NCBI RefSeq assembly: GCF_035222275.1 | Contig: NC_085881.1 | Coordinates: 4,898,001-4,962,000, forward strand | Direction: 5' to 3' | Source of the DNA: Podospora bellae-mahoneyi | Taxonomy: Eukaryota; Ascomycota; Sordariomycetes; Sordariales; Podosporaceae | DNA: 64,000 bases | Shown: positions 57,016 through 64,000 of the stretch, piece after piece | How positions within the stretch are numbered: position 1 is the stretch's first letter | Layout: each line of letters opens with the position of its first letter | Translations under genes and position numbers: made by a program | The notes under the pieces: model-generated | What the model was told of the DNA's origin: nothing | Seen by the model: only the letters and a program-made list of their open reading frames with translations | Databases searched by the model: none

Positions 57016-58060
57016 GGTGCCACAAGAATACGGGCGTGGGTATCCAAGAGGTTTGGTATGCTCTTTGATTGTAATATAGGAGGATTCTTCTGCTAGCTGG
57101 GGCACATGGTGCGACGAGGATAGTGATAGCGTTCAAGCAATCCGGCTGCGATGGTTGTTTGGGTTGGGATGTCGTGGTCCAGACCGTTGCGGACAGCTGG
57201 AGCTCTAGAAGCAAGGGACGGGAAGCTGGGGAAGTGGGGCGAAGACCCAGGGCTGTCCCAGCTGAATGGTGCAGGAACAGGGGCTTCGATACTTGTTTAA
57301 TTGCATACAGTGTCTAAATGCATATCCCGCGCTTCCATCACCACTCCATCCTTCGAAGTGTTGAAATTGAAGTACCTAGGTATGCCCACGAGGTAAAATT
57401 CCAATCTTCAGATGATCCATATAAGCCTGTCTCCAGAATCACACAGCGAGGTCTACTGGGGATATCTACACCTACGAACTTTCCACCAACATCGCGGCCT
57501 GTTTGCTGTAAATTTGCCAGTCTCCTTCGGCAATTGACGGCTTAGATGATTGCTAATGCTCCGATATAAAGCAAGGCTCGACTCCATTCCGTCGCGCTGC
57601 GAGCTTCCGCCTAAAAGCCGACGTTGCTCAGCTCAGCAGCTTGCATGCTCGACGTCATTTCTCACATGGAAAAGACTCTGCCTCGTATGCTGCTGCAAGG
57701 CCCGTATCTGGAGAGGCAGCACTCTTCATACGGAAAGTGAAACCGAGGAAGAGGAAGGGATAATAACACAATGCTCATCATCGTTTGCTGTGTCCTCCGA
57801 TGGCACCGGGAGCCTGGTGGATCATGAGTCGGCAGGAGTCGCCGAGGCCAGTTCTTCACGGGAAGGCGGGGCATCCGGTAGGTAGTAGCTTTGCTGCATC
57901 TCGAAACGAACGAAATGAGGGGCCCGATTGACGTGCGCTTTTCACGGTTCACATATAAAGCTGGAGAAAGCCGCATCCTCTTCGAGAAGTCATCTCCAGA
58001 AACACAATATCAACCATAGCCTTGAGATATACATTGTAGGACACAAAGTAATCCTCCATC
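57016..58060. other. Divergent intergenic region, about 1 kb
   Basis: Lies between the MFS transporter (-) and the NmrA-like gene (+). Contains TACCTAGGTA at about 57373. A short TATA-like ACATATAAAG lies at about 57950, some 110 nt before the + start. No gene seen. Confidence 0.45.
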
Positions 58061-59082
58061 ATGACTTTCACACCAACTCGAATTTTGATCTTTGGCGGGA
58101 CCGGCACCATCGGCTCCTACATCACTACGTCCCTGCTCCGTGCCCAGCCCCGGTTCCCTCAAATCACGCTCTTCACCTCCCCCGGGACCGCCGAAAAGAA
58201 GGCATCTCAGATCGCGAAATGGAAGTCGGATGGTCTCTCGGTCATTGTTGGTGACCTAACTTCATCCGCCGACGTCAAGTCCGCGTATCAGTCTTCCCAA
58301 GCAGACACAGTCATCTCAGCAGTGGGGCGCGGAGGTCTTCAGCACCAGATCGAACTGCTGCGCCTGGCTGAGGAGTCCAACACTGTCCAGTGGTTCTTGC
58401 CGAGCGAGTATGGCACTGATATTGAACACAACGACAAGAGCCCTGATGAGAAGCCCCACCAGTTGAAGCTCAAGGTGCGGAAATACATTAGAGACGAGCT
58501 AAGGAGGGTCAAGGTGACATACGTGGTCACTGGGCCGTATTTCGATATGTGGGTTGACACTGCTCCTGGTCTGGAGTCTGCTGGCGGCTTCAAGCCTGAG
58601 GAGAAGAAGGCGTGGATTATTGAGGATGGAGAGGGCAAAATTGGCTTTTGCACCATGTGGGAGTAAGTCTTTTTCTATCTTTCTCGCTATCAATTGAGAA
58701 TATCCAACTAACAAGGTGAATCAGTGTGGGCAAGTTCGTTGTTGGAACACTCCGTCATGCCGAGGAGTCTTTTGGGAAGGCCCTCAAGGTCCAAAGCTTC
58801 ATTGTTTCGCCCAACGAAGTTCTGGCCGAGTATGAGAAGCAGACTGGCGCCAAGTGGGAGGTCACCAAGACGCCCCTGGATGACCTCAAATCTTTGGAAA
58901 TTGACTTGTGGGCAAAAGGCAATCCTAGGGCGACCAGTGCCACACTCCGAAGGATCTGGGCTGAAGGGGGTACTTTGTATGAAAAGAACGACAATGATGT
59001 GTTGAATGTGGAAGGTTTGGATTCCTTGGCAGATGCTGTGAAGCACGCGCTCGCAGGAGGGTACAAGGCCGATACCTTTTAG
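58061..59082 (+). CDS. NmrA-like / isoflavone reductase-family protein
   Basis: 319-aa atypical SDR from exons 58061-58662 and 58725-59082. It starts with the NAD(P)-binding motif TRILIFGGTGTIGSYITTSL, then FTSPGTAEKKASQIAKWKSD with a Lys that would favour NADPH. Later: VISAVGRGGLQHQIELLRLA, VQWFLPSEYGTDIEHNDKSP, KLKVRKYIRDELRR in the active-site Lys position, VVTGPYFDMWVDTAPG and, after the intron, DVGKFVVGTLRHAEES. These match fungal NmrA/PCBER-like proteins, some of which act as redox sensors in nitrogen control and others as reductases in secondary metabolism. The intron splits a codon (GA|T) and restores MWDVGKF. The role here is unresolved. Confidence 0.92.
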
Positions 59083-59359
59083 GTTACCAGTACCAATATC
59101 TTATGAAATGAGAGGAAGTAATGAGCATTCTTGTTCTAAGTGGTGGGAGAGTATGGAAGCTTAATTGATTAGATAGCGGGGTCTCTTATGGCCCCACTAT
59201 CAATGCATGTTTCTTATTGGTCATCGAGTCCAGCAGTCGCTCCCGGCAGGCACTGTCAATAATTTTCTTCGACGCAGGAAACTTTTGAATGAATTCATAA
59301 CGAAGAGCTGTAGACTCGCGACATCCTCGTCGCAAACCACCCACACCGCAGCATTCACC

Positions 59360-60829
59360 ATGTCTGCCACTCTTGATGAGGGCGCCCAGCCCGTAACAAT
59401 CCCAGACAGCCAAAAAGTCGAAAAGAAGCACAAAAGGTCCAAGTCGGAAAAGAAACGCTCGAGAGACGAGGACGACGCCGCCGTTGTGGAAGAAACCCCC
59501 CGCAAATCCAAAAAGACCAAAAATGGAGATCTCGAGTTGCCCGTGAGGCTAGGGTCGCAAGCTGCGGCCGATGAACCCTCGAAGAAGAAGAAGAAGAAGA
59601 AGGATCAACTTGGAAATGGCGAGGCACAAACTGACGAGGTAGTGGTCGACGAGGAAAAGTCGTCCCGCAAGAAGTCGAGCAAATCCAAGAAGGAGCCCAA
59701 GGAAGAGCCTGAAGATGCCATGCAGATCGACACTCCAGAGAAGTCCAAATCGGAAAAGAAGCGCAAGGAGAAGAAATCGAAAAAGGACAACCTAGAAACA
59801 GAAGCAAACGTTGACGGGCAGGAAAAGAAGAAGAAGAAAAAGAGCAAGGACAAGACCGGGACCGAGACTGAGACACCGACCCAGGCTTCACACGAGGTTG
59901 CCACCGAACTCCCAAGCAGCGACTCTGAATATCCATTCTTCACCCAAACCGTTTCTCTCTACGTGCCCTTCTACCCTATTGGCTTCGACAAGCCCCTCAC
60001 CAACGTTGCTGCGCAGCATCTCGACCCCCTCTTGAATCACTACTCGCCACTTTTGCGCGGCGTCCTCCTCAGCTACTCTAATCTCAACCTCTCCGAGCGC
60101 CCAGCCAAGGCGAGTATCACCAACCCACCCACCGATGAGACTCCCGCCTGGCTGCACTCAGTCGACGAGTATGCCGTAGGCTTCGGCTGGCTCACTTTTG
60201 ACGCCCAACTGTTCGTGCCATCGCGAGGCAAGTGGATGGAGGGTGTGGTGCAACTCCAGAGCGAAGGCCACATTGGCGTGGTGTGCTGGAACAAGTTCAA
60301 CGCAAGCATCGAAGCAAAGCGTCTCCCGCAAGGCTGGAAATGGGTTGACATCTCCAAGGACGATCCGTTTGCCAGGTCGAACAGCAGCCAACCAGAGGCG
60401 GACGAGAATGGCGAGGAGAAAGAAGGTCAACAGCAAGAGGAGGAGGATATCCTAGATGGGGAGGAGCTGCAGGTGGTTGAGCAGATGCACACAACAGGTT
60501 ACTGGGTCAATGAGAAGGGCCGCAAAGTCGGAGGCAAGCTCCGGTTCCGCATCATGAACTTTGACGTCGGCCAGGCGGGAGACTATGGATATCTCAGCAT
60601 TGAGGGCACATGTCTGGAACTGGACGAGGAGCGCGCTTTGGCAAAGGAGGAGCGCGAGTACGAGAAGAGGCGGCGGAACAAGCAAAATCCGAGCGGGCTC
60701 CTCAAGCCGCTATCAAGGCGGGTGCCCGAGTTCAGCATGACCAAGTTTGGCAAGGACGACGAGGAGGAAGATGGCACCAAAAAGACTGTCTTGTACAAGG
60801 CCAGTCGCCCAGGAACGCCCGATGATTAG
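59360..60829 (+). CDS. RNA polymerase I subunit RPA43
   Basis: Single-exon 489-aa protein. Residues 1-185 are a Lys/Glu-rich, disordered extension with KKKKKKK and several KSKK-like runs, probably nucleolar targeting. The RPB7-like N-terminal domain begins at about 190 (YPFFTQTVSLYVPFYPIGFD), followed by an N-terminal OB-like part: NHYSPLLRGVLLSYSNLNL, DEYAVGFGWLTFDAQLFVPS, MEGVVQLQSEGHIGVVCWNK, NASIEAKRLPQGWKWVD, and GYWVNEKGRKVGGKLRFRIM. The tail is basic and ends RPGTPDD. RPA43 with RPA14-type partners forms the stalk of Pol I, contacting the initiation factor RRN3 in yeast. The frame starts at an ATG (59360), 153 nt into a longer open frame that begins with a non-ATG codon. Confidence 0.93.
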   Translation: MSATLDEGAQPVTIPDSQKVEKKHKRSKSEKKRSRDEDDAAVVEETPRKSKKTKNGDLELPVRLGSQAAADEPSKKKKKKKDQLGNGEAQTDEVVVDEEKSSRKKSSKSKKEPKEEPEDAMQIDTPEKSKSEKKRKEKKSKKDNLETEANVDGQEKKKKKKSKDKTGTETETPTQASHEVATELPSSDSEYPFFTQTVSLYVPFYPIGFDKPLTNVAAQHLDPLLNHYSPLLRGVLLSYSNLNLSERPAKASITNPPTDETPAWLHSVDEYAVGFGWLTFDAQLFVPSRGKWMEGVVQLQSEGHIGVVCWNKFNASIEAKRLPQGWKWVDISKDDPFARSNSSQPEADENGEEKEGQQQEEEDILDGEELQVVEQMHTTGYWVNEKGRKVGGKLRFRIMNFDVGQAGDYGYLSIEGTCLELDEERALAKEEREYEKRRRNKQNPSGLLKPLSRRVPEFSMTKFGKDDEEEDGTKKTVLYKASRPGTPDD

Positions 60830-61971
60830 GTATGGTCTGGCCTGACAATATCGGGTTCGGTGCAGTTGACTTCTTCGCCATTATCTACCCGCAGCTCGAG
60901 GTCGGCTAGGAGTCCAGGATTCTGCTGAGGCATGCATGTTCAACATGTCATCTAGAGTTTATGTTTGAGTTTTGTTGGCGCTGGAAGATACAGGGTTTGC
61001 ATGGCAGGGCTCTCAAAACCGGTGTCGCATATAGTAATTCTTTTTGTGGTTATTCAGCTTTTGAAACTTTTGATATTTGAGTCCGGCTGCGTGACGCGTG
61101 GCCGAGGTATTGGCACAACCAGCATGCTCTAGGTCATTACTGTTTGGAATGGGCACACAACCATTGAGTGGTGGTGGCAGAGAGGCTGTCTACAGTTCCC
61201 CTTTATCCGGCCACCCGGATGCAATACATATCAAGACTTTATCCACATACCTCCTGCAGAACTACTCCATCGGTTGTTTACACCCCACGGCTCGGGCTTG
61301 ATGGAAACGGCTTAAAATAGCGACGGCTTGAGATTGCTGGGTTGTGCTGTTTCCCTATAGTTGGTTCGTGTGTGAAGATGCCCCAGATCTTGGGCCTGGT
61401 GTCCTGGCATTAGGTGCTTGTTTGGTTGTGTAGATATGCTGGTAAACTGACCCTGCACCAGCTGGGCTGAGGTCCCCCAGTATGACAACAGGCAGTGATT
61501 CACTGGACACTTAGAATAACTAATAACTGTAGCATTCAATGTAAGGTATTGTGAATTGAGAATTCGGTGACCGGGGTAAACCGGTAACATCAGTTGATGA
61601 GAGGGCACTGGGTGGGCTTCATGGTTTCTGGACTCTCGTTACCTTATCAGGTGGCCTTTACCTTTTTCATGTCCCAGGCGGAGGGGTCCGGCACATCTGT
61701 CGGTGAACACATTGCAGAACAATTGGCTTTTTTTCCGACTAACAATAGCACAAGACGCCCCATGCTGCCAGACCTCGCTTACGGTCCACCCTCTCAGGGT
61801 AATATGGGAGAGATAGCAAAACCTGGGTCCTGGATATTGGGTATGATCTCGGCGGTCATTGGGAGGAGCCGGGATATGTAGATGAAGAGTAAGTAAGTAT
61901 ATAGCTGAAGCATGTAATCCAGGGTTCCGTCAGAGTTGTCTCCTCGGGATTCTACTATCACGCAAACCAAC
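60830..61971. other. Intergenic region, about 1.1 kb
   Basis: No gene seen. Includes the 3' flank of RPA43 and the promoter of the CBM1 protein gene. Confidence 0.5.
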
Positions 61972-62467
61972 ATGCATACATCGTTCCTTCTCTCATTCCT
62001 TGCCCTCTCAGGGGCAACGTTGGCGCAACGAGGTCGGCCAACAACATTCTTCACAGCTCCCTCTCCTTCAAGTACTCCGCGTCCGGGTGCAACACAGTCC
62101 TTGTACGGACAGTGCGGCGGACAAAACTGGACTGGTCCAAGAATCTGTCCATCGGGGGCTTACTGCAAGAACGATGGAAAGTAAGTGATGAGAAAGAATT
62201 CACCTAAACAGAACGGAGGATACTGACAGCTACTACAGCATGTGGTACGAGCAGTGTGTGGCCATTGAAACCTCTACCAGGCCTTCAGGCAACCCTGCGG
62301 TCACTACTAAAACTATAACGACGGTGATCACCATTGGTGGTCCTACCCCAACGCTTGTGTCGACTCGGGTCACATACTTGACTCCAAGACCGTCGTCTAC
62401 TACGCCTTCGGTGGTGACGATAACCTTGGTACCGGATGATCCATGTGATCACGAGATTTGGTGCTGA
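61972..62467 (+). CDS. Small secreted CBM1 (cellulose-binding) protein
   Basis: 145-aa protein from exons 61972-62180 and 62239-62467. An N-terminal signal (MHTSFLLSFLALSGATLAQR) is followed by a Pro/Ser/Thr linker and one fungal cellulose-binding module: LYGQCGGQNWTGPRICPSGA, then YCKNDGNMWYEQCV across the exon join. Cys spacing, WTG and Tyr/Trp positions fit CBM1. After the module there is only a Thr/Val/Pro-rich tail (TTKTITTVITIGGPTPTLVS) and a short CDHEIWC end; there is no catalytic domain. A stand-alone CBM1 protein could act as an expansin-like adhesive or surface protein. The Thr-rich tail resembles that of the secreted protein at 31.9-32.6 kb. Confidence 0.9.
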
Positions 62468-62773
62468 TAGGGGCTTAGTGGAGGAAAGGGGGTCCTGTTT
62501 CTTGGGTATCTTGCAGTTGATATTGACATATCTGAAATGATACCAGAAGAATATCACACTTGTTACTAACGTTGTTTTGTTTGTTTCCATGGATGGTAAA
62601 ATGGGACAAAAGTGAATGTCTGCAGGCGCGGTTGGTGTATTGTGTCTACCCTTTGCTACATGACCTACCCCAGTACAATCCCACATGTGCCCTAAAGTAA
62701 CCAAGACGAAATCCCCAGTGAAAACCAAGCCAAAGTTGAGAAACGCCAGATATGAAGACCCATATATGATCAC
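62468..62773. other. Short intergenic region
   Basis: About 305 nt convergent gap between the CBM1 gene (+) and the 264-aa gene (-). Nothing recognisable. Confidence 0.5.
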
Positions 62774-63568
62774 CTATTCAGCAGGATCCACCATATCCAG
62801 CCTTGTAAAGAAGGTCTCAACCCTGCCCTCGGGGATATACGCCTTGTACTCCCTCATCCACCAGTCAGCTACACTCCCCCTCCTCGCCTTCTCCCCCAGC
62901 ACAATCTTGTCCGAAGTCAACATCTTGACCTCCCCCACCGCCCTCTTCTCATCCACCTCCTCCACCATCCCCTCCAAGTCTTTGTCCTTCACCTCCCCAA
63001 ACCCCAACAACTCCAACACCCAAGCGCCCTGCATCTCAGCCAGAACTCCAACCGAGACAATCGCAATAAACCCGTCCACGCTCTCCGGGTGCCGTCTCGG
63101 AAACGCAAACTCCTCATCCGCAACGTCCGTCACCCTGTCCAGCGCCTCGGTCATGGCATCCCCCATGTTCTGCCTCCCCTGCTCGACCAACTCGACAACA
63201 TTGTCCAGACACTCCTCGATCAGTTTGCGGTTCCACCTCCTCTCGCCGACGACATTTGTGATGGCGATCTGAAGGGAGTCGTCGTTGAACTCGGCTTTGT
63301 GCATCAAGTTTACGATCTTTTTGGCAATGGCCACGAGCTGCTCCTCGTCGTCGTCGGCAGATGAAGTGTAGGCCATCAAGGGGGCGGATCGGTACTGCCC
63401 TTCTTCATGGTTATTGCCGGGTGGGGAGTCGGAGTAGAGGCCGAACTTTTCGTTGTCAATCTGACCGTGAGAGTCGAGGGAGTCGTAGAGGAGCTCGGTG
63501 TAGCCGGCCCGGTTGGCGCGGTTGCGGCGGAAGGAGAGGCAGGCGAGGATGGAGCGGAGGGTTGCCAT
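62774..63568 (-). CDS. Hypothetical 264-aa protein, unknown function
   Basis: I do not recognise a named domain. The single-exon frame starts at MATLRSILACLSFRRNRANR, a basic segment, then a Ser/Asp-rich stretch. From about residue 70 it is predicted helical: EEQLVAIAKKIVNLMHKAEF, LIEECLDNVVELVEQGRQN and AMTEALDRVTDVADEEFA, then a hydrophobic helix GFIAIVSVGVLAEMQGAWVL and a mixed tail LGFGEVKDKDLEGMVEEVDE up to DMVDPAE. The helix with GFIAIVSVGVL is probably membrane-active or buried, not secreted. The steady helical pattern and clean single frame suggest a real gene; it looks like Pezizomycotina proteins carried without a functional label. Confidence 0.75.
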   Translation of the reverse strand: MATLRSILACLSFRRNRANRAGYTELLYDSLDSHGQIDNEKFGLYSDSPPGNNHEEGQYRSAPLMAYTSSADDDEEQLVAIAKKIVNLMHKAEFNDDSLQIAITNVVGERRWNRKLIEECLDNVVELVEQGRQNMGDAMTEALDRVTDVADEEFAFPRRHPESVDGFIAIVSVGVLAEMQGAWVLELLGFGEVKDKDLEGMVEEVDEKRAVGEVKMLTSDKIVLGEKARRGSVADWWMREYKAYIPEGRVETFFTRLDMVDPAE

Positions 63569-64000
63569 TGTGTTGTCGTTGTGTGTAAGTGACTTGCCAA
63601 ATTGTCAAACAAGCAACCAAGCAAGCAACAAAGCCCGAGAAGCTATAAGAGAAAGCAAAGAAAGCAGAAAAGCGCTATTTGTCTAGCAAAGCCGAAGGAG
63701 ACTGGTGGCTGCCGTGGGTGAGGAGAGAAAGAGAAAAGGCAAGACACAAAAAGTGTCAGCCAGCCATGTTATTTATGATCACACATGTCCCCGTCTTCTC
63801 TCGATGCAGACACACAAAGGCTTCTTTCCTGTGTGGCCTCTTGGCAGACAGGAGACTAAGGTAGGCAGATGTCAACGTCCCTCGGTGGCGGACCCGGAGG
63901 GCTGTGCCACATCCGGGGTTCGAGGCCAGGGGAGACCGGCCCGGCCCCACACGTGAGTTGGATGCCGGCATCCGGGATTGTCGTCCAGAGGTTGCCAGTG
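63569..64000. other. Window end, no gene seen
   Basis: About 430 nt upstream of the 264-aa gene with A/G-rich stretches (AAAG and AAGC runs at 63600-63670). No feature supported. Confidence 0.45.

Overview
The window reads as nuclear DNA of a filamentous ascomycete, most likely of the Sordariales. Reasons: genes on both strands with short (about 50-90 nt) GT-AG introns carrying CTAAC/CTGAC-type branch points, long intergenic leaders, GC-rich exons, and a core gene set (MBP1-type APSES factor, CDK8/SSN3, ARP2, SGF29, RPA43, phosphomannose isomerase, ARF GTPase) beside typical Pezizomycotina families (PTH11-like receptor, CBM1 mini-protein, LaeA-type methyltransferase, NmrA-like reductase). All exon joins given here were worked out by hand by matching reading phase to family consensus; none has transcript support.

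Layout. 0-3.3 kb: no supported gene. 3.3-5.6 kb (-): MBP1-like cell-cycle transcription factor, with four ACGCG cores in its upstream region. 7.2-8.7 kb (+): TauD/TfdA dioxygenase with six introns. 9.7-11.1 kb (+): EamA/DMT-type transporter, then a repeat-bearing hypothetical gene (11.2-12.0 kb). 12-16.6 kb: gene desert with an AT-rich block and a long pyrimidine-rich leader feeding a Gln-rich 600-aa protein (16.6-18.4 kb). 19.5-25.5 kb (+): AKR7-type aldo-keto reductase, LURP-one/tubby-like protein, TDT-family anion channel/transporter and a small Rossmann-fold reductase. 25.9-27.3 kb (-): decayed host gene for a 2OG-Fe(II) oxygenase. 27.7-30.5 kb (-): large FAD monooxygenase.

31.9-43.2 kb looks accessory: a Thr-rich secreted protein, a kinase-like protein, a protein with an N-C-x-x-W-A/H domain plus Thr-Pro-Gly-Lys repeats, a SAM methyltransferase with a GC-AG intron, a FAT1-like acyl-CoA synthetase and a PTH11-like membrane protein.

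44.4-54 kb is a housekeeping block (ARF6-type GTPase, SGF29, phosphomannose isomerase, SSN3/CDK8, ARP2). SGF29 (SAGA) and SSN3 (Mediator kinase module) both act on RNA polymerase II transcription, but nothing here shows co-regulation. 54.4-59.1 kb carries a DCG1/hydantoin-racemase-like protein, an MFS sugar-type transporter and an NmrA-like reductase. 59.4-63.6 kb carries RPA43, a small secreted CBM1 protein and a 264-aa protein of unknown function.

No tRNA or rRNA gene, CRISPR array, intact transposon or viral element was recognised. No clearly new multi-gene system stands out. The best candidates for new biology are single genes: the repeat protein at 35.6-36.9 kb, the gene at 11.2-12.0 kb, and the likely autoregulatory site cluster upstream of the MBP1-like gene.
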